Shown one piece after another: positions 25,311 through 37,415 of a stretch of DNA of 64,000 nucleotides. The notes under the pieces are model-generated. The model was not told the origin of the DNA and ran no database searches. It saw only the letters and a program-made list of their open reading frames with translations. How positions within the stretch are numbered: the first letter of the stretch is position 1; each line of letters begins with the position of its first letter. Position numbers and translations under genes: made by a program. The stretch covers positions 39,734,871 through 39,798,870 of the forward strand of contig CM076148.1 of the NCBI GenBank assembly GCA_038025085.1. The letters are read 5' to 3'. The DNA comes from Tetragonia tetragonoides. Lineage: Eukaryota > Streptophyta > Magnoliopsida > Caryophyllales > Aizoaceae.

Positions 25311-25845
25311 AAATAATTGAAAATAATAATAACAAAGTGGTACGACACAAACGACAGAGTTTGAGTTTTGGTCATGACATGAGTCATAAAGCGGATGTAC
25401 CGCGGCTCTCACACGTTGATTCAATAAACCATTTGGTCATTTCTTTGTCTTTATGGCATCTTCAGAAATCGCAAATCGTCACCGTTCGAGATATCAGCCT
25501 ATGTAGGGAAGTGCTATCCATACACTCTGTGTAATATACACCCTCTTATTTTCTGTAAGTAAGAGGATAAATTTGCTCCTTACTTCTTAGGATTTTAGGG
25601 GGTAATATAAATATGGTAAAAATTGGGGAAAAGAAAAAAGATGAGAGAGAATAGACACAAAAAAAAAAAGAAAATAAAAGAATATATATTACACAAGGTA
25701 TATGGCTAACTTAATTGGCCTATGGATAATCTAGTAGTCGCCAAGTTGGTAATACTAAAAAGAAAAACAGACGGCTACTTAAACCCACTCATTCTAGTCT
25801 TCTAGATCGACTTCTACTAGTTTCATATGTTCAATACTTTAATTA

Positions 25846-26361
25846 TTAAGGTGTATTCTTTTTCCGTACAAAAAAAAAGGTGTATTCTTTTCAATTTGGG
25901 GTATTTTTTTTTTTTTTAATTGGACATGACCTAATTAGTAAAAATTAGTGGCAAGACCTTACTTAATTTGTGAGAATCAGTTGCAAAACTTTATTGAATC
26001 AGTGAGAATTAGTAGCAGGACTTTATCCAATCAATGAAAATCAGTGGCATGATCCATATTCTTACACATAAAATCAGTGGCAAGTAGGGTTGTTCATCGG
26101 GCCACTCGTGTTCGGTCTGGGACCGGACCGCTTTTAAAAAAAGAGCACAAGACCGATTTTAAGCTTTTGGCATCATTCACCATCCGGTCTGGACCGGACC
26201 GACCGGAACATGAACAACCCTAGTGGCAATACCTTACTGAATCAGTGAGAATCAGTGAAAGGATCTTATCGAATCAGTGGAAATCAATGGCATGACCTTA
26301 CCTGAGCAGTGGAAATCAGTGGCAATACCTTATCCAACCAGTGAGGAAAAACGCACCCTTA
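25846..26361. mobile_element. Tourist-like element with internal ~32-bp repeats, carrying a second type of hAT-like MITE
   Basis: The element 25849-26358 is flanked by TTA at 25846-25848 and 26359-26361, with ends AGGTGTATTC and ...AACGCACCC. The internal repeats are of the same family as at 20.5 kb. It is interrupted at 26085-26222 by an unrelated hAT-like MITE. Confidence 0.75.
26077..26230. mobile_element. 138-bp hAT-like MITE (TAGGGTTGTTCAT), nested
   Basis: The element 26085-26222 has perfect 13-bp TIRs TAGGGTTGTTCAT / ATGAACAACCCTA. The flanks GTGGCAAG (26077-26084) and GTGGCAAT (26223-26230) match 7/8. The interior contains repeated GGACCGGACCG motifs. The sequence is unrelated to the hAT-like MITE in the sister element at 20.6 kb. 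Confidence 0.9.
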
Positions 26362-26453
26362 GAATAATGGGTTTGACTCGAAAGAGTATAACCTTGGGGT
26401 GTATTTTTTTCACTAACTCTATTATAATTTAATTTAGTTTAGTTTAATTCGGT

Positions 26454-27547
26454 TTAGTGTGCGTTTGGATACTACCATTTGATTTGAATACCATGAATTC
26501 AATTCTATGAATTGAAATTTTGCAATTCAAATTCAATTCTACTGTTTGGGAAAACAAAGAATTTCAATTCAATAATTTGAAATTCGTATTTCTTGTTTGG
26601 GAAAATAAGAAATTTCACTTCTAGAAATTGAAATCCAATCTTTGTTTGGCAAGCTATACAACTTCAATTCCACATTTGCATATAAATCAATGAAAATTTT
26701 ATTAAAATTTTAGATTCTAACCAATAATTAAACATAAATAGACATTTGTATACGGAAGTTAAAAAAAAATAAATTCCATTCTCTTTTCCACCTTACAGAA
26801 GCTTCTATTTTCCACCCCTTTGCCTCTCTCCCCCTAACCCTAACCCTAACCCTGACCCTAACCCTAATCCTAATACTAATCTTTTCTCTATCCCCAAGCC
26901 CAATACACTCAAGTCAATTACTAATCTAATAATCCTCCAAATTCATTATTCCAACCTTCGAATCTCTATTGCAGTGTTGTGGATGGTTCTCAAATTGATC
27001 GGCAAATCGAAGGGAAAGCTTTTTTTCTCCGAATTTTGCAATTGCTTTGCGTAATCCGACGATGTCGATGCGATTTTGGTGTTTTTGAAAATTCAACGTG
27101 TTGATTTTTTATCTCCGAGAATAAAGTTTCGTTTTTGATCTGTGAGATCTTCACAAATTTGTTGAATCAGTGTTTAATTTGCATGGGGAAACTCTTTGTG
27201 TTTGAAGGAGAGAGAGAGGGAGAGTCGTGGTGGAGGCAGGGGGAGGATAGAGAGAGAGTCGATGTGTGAGGAGAGAGAGAGTCGATGTGTGACAGTGTGA
27301 GGAGAGAGAGCAATGTGTCAGTGGTTTTGGAGAGAGAGAGAGGAGTGTGGGTTTTCATTGTGAGGTGGGCTTGAATTTCAAATTGATAGTATTTTGGTGT
27401 GAATTTGAAATACAAGGTTTAAAGGCCTTTTTAAATTACTTTGGAATTGGCCCAAATACAAATGTCAAATATTTTGGATAGCCAAACACCTGATTTAGGC
27501 CAATTGGGGAATTTGAAATCAAATGCCAACATCCAAACATGCCATTA
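26454..27547. mobile_element. Harbinger/Tourist-like element (1088 bp) containing a CCCTAA array and non-TE-like sequence
   Basis: TTA at 26454-26456 and 27545-27547 flanks the ends GTGTGCGTTTGGAT and ATCCAAACATGCCA. Inverted similarity continues inward (CATTTGATTTGAAT / AATTTGAAATCAAATG). The middle (about 26770-27350) is unlike the AT-rich ends: it has a pyrimidine-rich stretch, a (CCCTAA)n array and GAGAGA tracts, as in a gene promoter or leader. Captured host DNA is possible. Confidence 0.65.
26832..26879. repeat. Interstitial telomere-like array, six-base CCCTAA type
   Basis: Eight 6-bp units: three CCCTAA, CCCTGA, two CCCTAA, then TCCTAA and TACTAA. This is the TTAGGG period, not the seven-base TTTAGGG period usual for plant telomeres. 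Confidence 0.9.
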
Positions 27548-28274
27548 GTTAAATTCATTTCATTTTAGTGCAAAAACAAATCTAATCAGTTTGGTCTACT
27601 TACTTGGTGTGGTTTTGGTCAGTACTAATTGATTTCGACTAGTTTTGAGAGGTTCGATTTGTTTTTGTTTTCAAACTAGACTGGATATCGAGCGGGTTTT
27701 GATTGAATCAGTACAACTAACTATGCCGACTCAACTTCAAATTTTGTCCTCTTCATTTGCCAAATGTATTTCCATTACACCAATTACAACTGATCTAATG
27801 TTCTCTGTATAAATCTTAATTTCATCAATTTAGTGTGAAATATAATTGATCCGATAAAAACTTGTGGGAATAAAAGAACTTGTAGAGCAGCACCATACTA
27901 AAACTTGCAAAAAATTAAACATAATCGATTTGCATAAGGAGCATTGTGGGATGCATTGATGGTAACAACGTAGACATATGGACCTTATGTATACGAAATA
28001 ATACTCCACATGATTACTAGGGTTTCATCCTAATGATCTCCTTAATGAGGGTAATACTCACCAATCACCAACACCTTTAACTGTAGGAGTAATTAACTAT
28101 TTGTCTCATAATGAGGGTAATACTCACCAATCACCAACATCTCATCAATAGTTTAGTTTAGTGATCTTTAGTTTAAAGATATGTTTTTTTCTCTTACATA
28201 TTCTTATCAACTTGCTCATTTCAATACAAGAGTAATATTTTTGTTCAGTTTATTGGAAAATAACACAAGGTTAC
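27548..28274. other. Intergenic, no feature recognised
   Basis: AT-rich. A short repeated phrase (AATGAGGGTAATACTCACCA) occurs at about 28044 and 28109. No gene seen. Confidence 0.4.
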
Positions 28275-28573
28275 TCAGGTGTGTTCTTTTTCACTTATTT
28301 CCATTCTTACTGTCTGGGAAAAATCTTGCCACTGATTCTCACTAATTGGGTAAGGTCCTCCCACTAATTTCCACTAATTCGGTAGTGTCCTCAACTGATT
28401 TAGTAAGTTCCTGCAACTGATTCGGTGAGTAGAAATATAGGTCCTGCCACTGATTTTCACTAATTTAGTACCTACGGTCTAACCATTGATTCTCACAATC
28501 CCATTGATTAGATAAAGTCTCACGCTTATTTCCAGTGATTGGGTAAGTTCCAATAAGTGACAAAAAACACACC
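28275..28573. mobile_element. Tourist-like element, ~32-bp-repeat family, opposite orientation
   Basis: The ends AGGTGTGTTCTTTTTCAC and GTGACAAAAAACACACCC are inverted repeats. The interior units read CCACTGATT(C/T)(C/T)CACTAATT, the reverse of those at 20.5 and 30.5 kb. No TTA duplication is preserved. Confidence 0.7.
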
Positions 28574-29132
28574 CTCATTCCACCATTTCTAAAAATCACC
28601 TAACTGAAATGAGTAGACTCATCTACCGTGAAAACACCATAATTAATTTTGCTCAGAGGAAATGTACTGCTTGTATGATGAAATGGGTACAGGGTACTAG
28701 TGTTAGGGGGGCATATCTGTTCTTGACAATAGCACATCCATAACAACAGAGACATAGAGTTGTACATAGTACACTGTACATGATACCTAAAGATGGAACC
28801 TTTACATCATGCAAAGCAGAATAGAGGCCCAAAGTTTCCCTGGATTAACGGACGGTTAAGATTGAATCTTGTGGAGGAGAGCTGTTGGTGACCCACAGTC
28901 CTTGTGTTACTTTCAACAATGAAGGCAGATCCATATGGGGGTGTGAGAAGATTTGTGATGGGAAATACCGAAATCGTAGGAAAGTAACTATAGGGCCATA
29001 GGGGTTGGGTAAGGGCCTAAGGCAAGTGACATGTGACACCATGGGGGAGAAAAGGGTAAAATGGAACTTTCACTTCTTGTGTCCATACTAATCAATGCTT
29101 TATGGGTACTCTCATGTACTCTATATATACAA
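28574..29132. other. Intergenic, no feature recognised
   Basis: No repeat ends and no credible gene. Slightly less AT-rich around 28790-29060. Confidence 0.35.
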
Positions 29133-30438
29133 CTAGGTGGACGCCCGTGCGTTGCACGGACTTTGATTATATAATAAAATTAATATAACGTGATTATTAA
29201 TCTTATTGAAAAATCAAAGTGTAATTGCCACTTATGAAAAATTATTAGTAATATATGGATTAAAATTTATATAATCTATTTAATATCATGAATGCCATAT
29301 AATAAGATTACTATGACTTATAAGGCATCTTATCTAATTTATAACTCTTATTATCAATTTCAATTAACTATTAATTAACTCATCCCATATGTTACATGAT
29401 CCAAGAGGTAATAGTTTCAAAGTCTTTCTATGCTTGATGTTGGTACGCCAATGCTCTTATATTGATATAAGTGTATAACTTACCTTTCAAAGATATGATT
29501 CTTTTATGGTAAAATCAGTTTTAATGTCTAATGTAAACATAACTACTTTTCAAAAATAAAGAAGTTTTAGACGTAAACCTTAGAATACTAGAACGAATTT
29601 TAATACTTGCTTGTTTTTTCAAAGTTATATGCGGTCAAAGTAATGCCTTGAAAAACGCAAAAAGTCAAGTGTAAATTTATTTGTGGTCTGGAGGGAGTAC
29701 ATTAATAATTATAAAGTTGAAGGGAACATAAATTGGAGCCCTTAAATAACATGGGGATCAGTATATTACGTACAGGTATAAAATTATATGTGATAATGAT
29801 AAAGTTTCCTATTAAAGATTGGACCTAGAGTCATTTTAGATTCATCGTTTATTTCTTTATTTTACACATACTCTTTTTATTATATTTTACCTTGAGATTG
29901 CTTTTTAAATTTTTATAACTAATATACGTATATTTTCTCTTATTTTTACATTGCAGCTCTTTCGTTGTGTCAGCTTGTCAAGCTAATCACTAATTACCTT
30001 TTTAGGTGGACGCGTCTTATGTTGTAAATTAATTGAACATACTACAAATGAGTCTCATTTTAAAGGATATTTCGTACTCGTTCCAATGGTGTAAGACATT
30101 TAATTTTTTAAGCAGTGGAAGTAAAGTTATATGCTAGTTAAAATCTAATAGTCCAATCTTTAACGATTTAGGAAAATACAACTTAATATATTTTTATACC
30201 AAAACCACTAAAAGTATACGCTTTAACGATTTAGGAAAGTATAACTTTAGTGTATATTCTATACCAAAATCTCTAATAGTATACTCTTTAACGATTTAGG
30301 AAAGTACAACTTTAATATATATATATATTTTATGCCAAAACCTATATTTCTATTTTATGTTTATATTAAAATATTATTACAATGGTTTGCTTAGGTGGAC
30401 GCCTCCAATGCTGTCAGAAAATGCCTCTAATATATAGA
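29133..30438 (-). mobile_element. Non-autonomous Helitron candidate (1.3 kb)
   Basis: Minus orientation. The 3' end at 29133 reads CTAG followed by T, with the hairpin CCGTGC-AAC-GCACGG (29145-29159) about 9 nt inside. The 5' end at 30438 reads TC preceded by A. Insertion between A and T with no duplication is the Helitron rule. The phrase AGGTGGACGC (plus strand) recurs at about 30005 and 30394, perhaps older termini or internal copies. No Rep/helicase is encoded. The 5' border is the less certain one. Confidence 0.6.
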
Positions 30439-30448
30439 TATTATGATT

Positions 30449-30872
30449 AGGAGTGTGTTTTTTTCCACTTATTGGATCTTACCCAATTAGTAAAAATTAG
30501 TGATAAGACTTTACCCAATCAATGAAAATTAGTGACAAGACTTTACCCAATCAGTGAGAATCAGTTGCAAGAACTTACCCAATCAGTAGAAATAAGTGGC
30601 ATGACCTTACCCAGTTAGTGAAAATCAGTGGCAAGACCTTACCCAATTCGTAGAGATCAGTGGTAGGACCCACAATTCTACTCATAGAATCAATGGTAGG
30701 ACCTTATAGAATCAGTGGAACTGTGGAATGACCTTACAGGATCTGTAGAAATCAGTGGCAAGACCTTATTTAATCAATGCAAATAAGGGGTATGAGCTTA
30801 CCCAATTAGGCAAATAAGGGGCAATATCTTACCCAATCAGTGAGAATCAGTGAAAATAAGTGAAAAAGAAGG
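30449..30872. mobile_element. Tourist-like element, ~32-bp-repeat family
   Basis: It begins GGAGTGTGTTTTTTTCCACT after TTA and ends AATAAGTGAAAAAGAAGGCAC. About 11-12 units of the ACTTACCCAATCAG / GAAAATCAGTGGCAAG type lie between. It is the longest uninterrupted copy here. Confidence 0.75.
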
Positions 30873-30989
30873 CACAGGTCTGATCTAAATACTCAAATGG
30901 GTGGACTAATTATGTTTTAGCAAAACTAGTTGTAGTTGTAGCTGTCAAATGTATATTATGGAAATAAATTAGTATAAAAACTGCAAAAA

Positions 30990-31490
30990 ATTGAAAATCT
31001 AATGACAAACTGTTTGGTAGTAGAGAGTAAAAAGTACTAGCTGCAAGCTATAAATTTTATTGAAAAGTTAGTTGTTCGTGCCAAACATAGGGGGTGTTTG
31101 GATGTTGGCTTGTGGTGAGGCTTTTGGCAAATTTGGATGTTTGACCAGTCCACCATCCAATATTGGTGTTTGGATGTAAGCTTGTGAGATTTGCTTTTGG
31201 ATTCCCACAAGCCAACTTTTAAAAAGCCAATGAGGTTTGACTTATGGGTATTGGCTGATGGCATTAATGTAGTCTAGTGACATAATAGTCCAAGACTTGC
31301 AATTATTTATTTCTATGCCATTAAATTCATCAATTATATGAATGTACTTATATGTTATTTCACAAACAAGCAACAAATATTACCAGTCATGTTACCAAAC
31401 ATCTATTTCCGGACATCTAATATTATCAGCCAATCAAATCAACTAAGAATACCAGTAATCGACCACCAACCACTAACCATGTAATAACCC
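30990..31490. mobile_element. Tourist-like element (GGGGTGTTTGGATGTTGGC family), copy 1, with an adjoining element fragment
   Basis: 31090-31490 begins GGGGGTGTTTGGATGTTGGC and is similar throughout to 36.99-37.41 kb in the opposite orientation. The terminal wording also matches the right end of the element at 26457-27544. 30990-31087 is a fragment similar to the right part of the element at 55474-55753 (ACAAACTGTTTGGTA ... GTTCGTGCCAAACATA). The far border near 31490 is uncertain. Confidence 0.6.
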
Positions 31491-33029
31491 AATTGCCAAA
31501 GAGGGTCATACTCATACTCATAGGGATTGCACCGACTTCTAAGTATCCATGAAACAAAACAAAAGAAAAATGCGCAGATGATGTGACCTATAAAAAAGGG
31601 ATTTGCACCATTATGACTACACAGAACCCTCTTTATTACCGCACAGCTTTAGGTAACAAGTAACATCACCTATTCAGCCTACAAAGTAGGGAAAGAGAAG
31701 TGCCCACATCTCCTGGAAAAGAATAAATATATGGAGAGAAAAAGGCAATCTGGACCAATGAAAGGGTATTTGTGTCACAAGGAGCCATAAAAAACAGGGG
31801 TATTTCTGGTATTGTGGATTTTGATAGGGTAAATTGTAAAATGGAAACACAACCCAAAATCCATTTTACTCAAGACGTGTGTGATTTCATTAAAAAAACG
31901 TCAAAACGAAACCTACTACGACTAGATTATTCATAGAGTTGGGTCGAGTGTATATACTATACTTAAAACGGAAGTACCAACGTAAAGAGGGGACGGACTA
32001 AAATGGAAACTACCAACGTAAAGAGGGGACGGAGGGAGTAAATAATACTCTATAATATTTCCTGCGTAACTTTTTAGAGGGTGTACTTTTTATCAAACTG
32101 AATTCTACTGAGTTGAATTAAAGTGAAGTAATGATGATTGAACTGAGTGGAAAAGAGCACAACCTTAAAGTGTAGAGACCTTAAACAAGCTTAAATCCAA
32201 AGTTCTATTAAAATTTTTGTTTTTTGTTTCTATGGCTTTCGTTTGAAGGGATGAACTTAATCAAGTTGAATTAAAACACTATTCCTACTTCGTTTGTGTT
32301 AATGGAATCCATGAATACCATATTAGTTGAACGGGTGTAATTATTTCTCAAGATTCGGGTAATTTATGTTAAGAAAAGGTAAGCCTGATTACTCCTAATA
32401 ATTTTCTTACGAATCCGTCTTATGTATAAAATTTCGCTTTTTCATCCATAAGTATTACCTTTTTATCAGATAATATAGATATCACACATCATGTATGAGG
32501 CCGCCTCATACAGATTTTATAATTGTATACATACAATATTAATATATTATCAAAATGAAAAAGTATGAGTAGACTTTGCCCTAATTGAGTATGCGTGGTT
32601 CATGTGTCGGCCGGTTGATAAAATTTGACATGGCTTCTAAAATCGCTTACAAGTATTAGTCACCAATTATGGCTTGCATGATGATAGTTACAAGCATAAA
32701 CAAATACAAAAAGGGTTAATTCAAAAGCGACGGCAATTGGCCGTAATAAGAAGAAAACAAATATTTAATATAAGGTCATTTTCATAGGCCGGAGCACCAT
32801 AACTTCAATCACTCGTTTTTAATCTTCTAATTTTTGTTTGGGTGAAAGAAAGACTTGGCAAAAAGAGTACCTTAGATTGTTGATAAAGAGTTGCCATACA
32901 TAAGCCTAGAATGTTGTTGTTTGTCAATTGTCCCCTTTGAGATAACGTTCTATTGCTCTTTTGCAACTTGTTACGTTATAGTGTTATACCTTATCATATT
33001 CAAAAGCTGTTACATTATACACGTATCTT
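31491..33029. other. Intergenic with small repeat fragments
   Basis: Contains a Stowaway-like right end at 31960-32040, where CCAACGTAAAGAGGGGACGG is tandemly duplicated before GGAGGGAGTA, and a short GGGTGTACTTTTT...AAGAGCACAACC element at about 32080-32166. No gene seen. Confidence 0.5.
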
Positions 33030-33030
33030 A

Positions 33031-33670
33031 CTATGCACTAAGGGGGATCTTGTGATCTCGTTGCTAAAAGCCAACGTTGAATTCAATACTTTATCTCTTA
33101 TCATGTTGATCAATACTATTACTAGTACATACTATGTCCTTTTTTGAAATTAGCATCCCATGACAACAATTGATTATTACTCCCTCTGTTTCACAAATAT
33201 TTTTCTTTCATATATCTATATAATTAGATTAAAACGCAATGATTAAATCAGAACTTATCATATTAGTTGCTGAATTGCCAAATGACGTGTCAATTTACTT
33301 ATGACGTGTCATGTGACTCATTGCTAGTAAAAAAAAAAATAAAAAAAGAAAAAAAGAGAGAAAACGTAGCAACAATAATCAGACGTCACAAAACATAATG
33401 GAGTTCAATGACTCCTTCGTCCCCTTCCCTTCATTCTCACAAATTGTCAGACGTTACAAATCCAAAAAGTTGAGTAGTAGCTATGCACTAAGGGGGATCT
33501 TGTGACCTTGTTGCTAAAAGACAATGTTGAATTTAATTCTTTATCTCTTATCATGCTCATCAATACTACTACTAGTACATACTATGTCCTTCTTTTGAAT
33601 TTAGCGTCCCATGACAACAATTGATTATAACTCCATACGTCATTCTAAAAATATTTTTTTTTCTTTCACA
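33031..33670. repeat. Direct duplication of ~185 bp, spaced 450 bp
   Basis: About 33031-33214 (CTATGCACTAAGGGGGATCT...) matches 33481-33668 with moderate divergence, including a Stowaway-like CTCC(C/A)T start. The intervening sequence is not duplicated. Confidence 0.85.
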
Positions 33671-34077
33671 TATTACTCGTACTATCAATTCTGCACCAAA
33701 ATAGAATAATAATATTATTAATAATTTAAATTAATTTAATGAAAAGGAATACTCCCTTATTAGAAATCATTGCACATACATCGTCTCAATACTAAAAGAG
33801 GGCCATTCAAAAGGCAGATAAGCCATCAAAGCATTTTGTTTAGAAGTGTTATGACTAGGAGCATTCTTTAGATATCTAATATTCGGATGCCAAATTTTGA
33901 TCGGAGTTCCTAGATGGCTAGATGCTATGTTTCCTGACTGGTAAAACATAAGGTTAGGTCACTATTAGAAATATAAGGTCACTTATTACAGTTTTAATTA
34001 ATAGTAACGCTCGTCTTATCAAAAATTAAAATAAGATCATTTTAAATAAGTTTTTGTGTAAAAGTAGTTTCAAAATG

Positions 34078-34608
34078 AATCTAGACTAAAAATGCCGGTG
34101 GTAGCCTTAAGATGAGTCAAAGAGATTGGTGAGAGATTGTGGAATTCTCCGCGTTAGTCAAAGGGTCGTCGAATTTCTATTTTTAGGTTCAGTTTGATGA
34201 ATCAAGAAGACAAGTTCAATCTACTATAACAAGGGGATTTGTTCTTCCAAATAGCTGCAACACGTTTCGTCATTACCTCCGATCGTAGGGAAAATGCGGT
34301 GGCCTCCCCTTTGCTGTGTAGCATACTTTTTGCTATATCAGACATTGTCAATTATCGACGAAGCTGATCAAGACGCCGATTTCTAACAGTGATGTTTGGA
34401 TTGGTAGTCACTTATCGAGGAAGCTGATCAAAATACTGATTTCAAGCAGTGATAGTGAAAATCATATTCATTTTGTTATATTAGATTTATACTTGGTTAT
34501 ATTAGATTTAGATTTGTTTAGAGATATTCACCGTTGTAAATACCGGATATCTTTTTATGAATGAATGAATTCTCTTTCCTTAAAAAAAAATAATCTAGAC
34601 TAACAATG
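34078..34608 (+). mobile_element. 5'-truncated LINE with 17-bp target-site duplication
   Basis: AATCTAGACTAA(A/C)AATG is at 34078-34094 and 34592-34608 (16/17). The insert 34095-34591 ends in a poly(A) run. Part of it reads as an RNase H tail (FVITSDRRENAVASPL, near 34270-34320) in plus orientation. It contains a small internal direct repeat (GAAGCTGATCAA at about 34359 and 34420). Confidence 0.82.
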
Positions 34609-36970
34609 TTGTCTAATATTCAGATGTCCACATTGAGCTTGTGTCTAGTGAAGACAAAAGTGGCCTAGAAGTTACTATTAATAAATGATTTACTAATTAG
34701 ACTCTGATTAGTCGAAATGCGTAACAAGAAACTATTCACAATAGGAAAATATTTGGTTGATCCAGTGGATAAGTAATCCATATTTTCTTTGTATCTATTT
34801 CTCTCCTATTTTAAATGTATTTTTTGGGAATAGAGAAGGGAGAATTTGAAAATTAAGGAGAGAGATAGATACATATGGAAGGTGAATTGCCAACCCAGTG
34901 AGTGAATGTATCATTCTCCTTCACAATAATCTATACTTTATTACTCTGAGCACTTTGGATCTGATTCACATAACATAAAATCAATAATTTTAAGCCAACC
35001 TGGACATTGCTTAATTAGGACCTTTCTTAAAATGAATTTCTAGGGTTCTTCAACAATAATTAACCTTAAACTTAATTGCTTTGAATTAGTGTTGTATGAG
35101 CAAAGAGAGAAGAAAAAACCAAATTAAACAGAGGGAGAATATGAAGGAATAGTTTAATCAAGATTTGTACTAAAATTTAAAAACAATATTCAGAATATGT
35201 GGCAGTTTGTCTAGGTTTTGTTGCATAAGATTTGCACTAATTAGGAGTAACTTAAGAGTCTAAGACCAGTCAATATATGCTCTAAACAGACTCCATCTTG
35301 TCAGATCTTAATGCATTAATTTTTAAGCATAGAGCAGTAGCTGCCACCTTGGCAGTTGCATGACCATGGCATACCTGACCATAAATTACATATAGATATT
35401 TTAGTGGGTCAATAATTGAAATTAATTATTAATGTATGTACTATATTTCTAGAGATGCGTCGACTTATGGACCCTGATTGGATTACACAATGTATAGTAT
35501 ACACAACCGTATCTTTGTGTCTATCTCTCTACTTCTTCTTGGACCCCTTTGAATTTCATGGGGGTAGTAGTATAGATGTGGGCAGAGCTGACAAACAGGT
35601 TAGGCCGTGTCAGTTCATGTCTGGTTTCGGGTCATTTTCGTGTCGGTTTCAAAATGCATAAAATTTATATGAAATTGAAGATAATTATATTCTATGACAA
35701 GTTAGTCTAATCATGTCAAATTCAGTAAGATATATATTTGTGTTTGTGTCATGTTCATGTTTCTCTCATTAACTTCGTGTTCTTGTCGTGTATACTACTG
35801 GTGTAAACTTAACATTTTTCTCGACTTATAATCGTACTTCCTCAGCTCCAAAAGAAAAGAAAAAATAAAAAGGAAACCGCCCAATTATAGGAATGAGATC
35901 CTTCCAATTGATTAGGGGTACGTAGTACTTATTTGGTTTAATAACTAACAAAGACGCAAAGGACAATTTTCTATTCTGATAAAAAAGAAGACGACAGTTT
36001 TCTATATGTTTTTGTGAATTACTACGCCGAATCAATTGAAAGGGTTTTCATCTCTGAACTACTATTCTCAGGAAAATGCGACAAAATCAGAAGTTTCATG
36101 TCTTGAAATTAAATAGAAAAAGGTGGAATAAGCATTTTCTTGTTAATGTAGAGGAAATAGCCTGTGAAATGTGAGGAAGGGAAGACGGGAAAATAAAGAA
36201 AAGGTTGACATATGACACGAGACTAAAGATAGAGAAGAATAGCAGATTTGAGAAAAGAAAGTTCCTCAAAAGTTGCCTTCCTTGTTGCTCATTTTCTTGA
36301 ATGTCTTCTAGTGCATAAAGTACCGGAAAATGCATAAAGTCCTGAGAACTGGTTTTCGTTTTTCGTTTACGAGTAGTAGGTGTTTCAAGAAAAATCCTCC
36401 CAAAAAAAAGGTGGTCTGAAAAAAGGATGTATTCTAAAATCTGACTAATTGAATCGGACTGGAGTGAAGTTAATTGAAGTATAATATGTGCGGTAATAAT
36501 CATGACACTAATTGAACTAAATAGATTGTAAATTAAGTGGAAAAAAACATGCCATTATTTGCAACTTAATTGTGGGTCTAACATCGCACGACTTGTAAGT
36601 TGTGGTTGCCATAACAAGCAAATCCTAGCATAAGCACAAATCCCCTGCTCAAGATAGCAGCCATAATTCAAAAGCAAATGAAGATGATTTTTCATGTCCC
36701 CCCCCCCCCCCCCCGTTTCTATTGCACATTGAATACTCTACTCATAATCCATTTTAATTCGTTGATGCATGTTAATATCATCAAGAACATGTACAACACC
36801 AACTGCATAAGCTTGTCTTTTGAAATTTGATATCTGGAGGACACTTCCTATTTCTGATCCATATTAGCAAACTGTTCAGATCAGAATATCGCCTACATAT
36901 ATTTTAATTAACTCCATACGATCTTCGTTAAGTGTTAGATAAATTTCCAAGTTTAGGGGGGGTTTTCGCC
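34609..36970. other. Intergenic, repeat remnants only
   Basis: No gene recognised. A GTGTCGTG-like patch lies at about 35590-35800, a short GGATGTATTC...AAACATGCC element at 36425-36552 and a C17 run at 36698-36714. Confidence 0.45.
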
Positions 36971-36984
36971 AAATATTACATATC

Positions 36985-37415
36985 GTAATTATAGTACCAT
37001 GCTGGTGACATTAGTTGTTGGCTGATGGCTGGTGGCTGGTGATCGATGACTGATATTGTTAGCTGATTTGACCGGTTGGTAACATTGGATGTCGGAAAGA
37101 GATGTTTGGTAACATTGGCTGGTAACCTTAGCTGGTTATATGTAAAATGACCTATGGTCATCCATATGATTGAGGAATTTGATGGCATAAAAGTAAATAA
37201 TTGCAAGTCTTGGATTATTATGTCAGTGGATTACATTAATGCCACCAGCCAATACTCATAAGCCAACTTCCTTGGCTTTTCAAAAGTTGGCTTGTGGGAA
37301 CCCAAAAGCCAATCTCACAAGCTAACATTCAAACACCAATATTGAATGGTGGATTAGTCAAACATCCATTTTTGGCAAAAACCACCCCTACAAGCCAACA
37401 TCCAAACACGCCCTT
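36985..37415. mobile_element. Tourist-like element (GTTTGGATGTTGGC family), copy 2, inverted relative to copy 1
   Basis: It ends CCAACATCCAAACACGCCC on the right. The middle matches copy 1 at 31.1 kb, for example TGCAAGTCTTGGATTATTA against the TAATAGTCCAAGACTTGCA of copy 1. The left end is unclear. No coding capacity. Confidence 0.65.
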
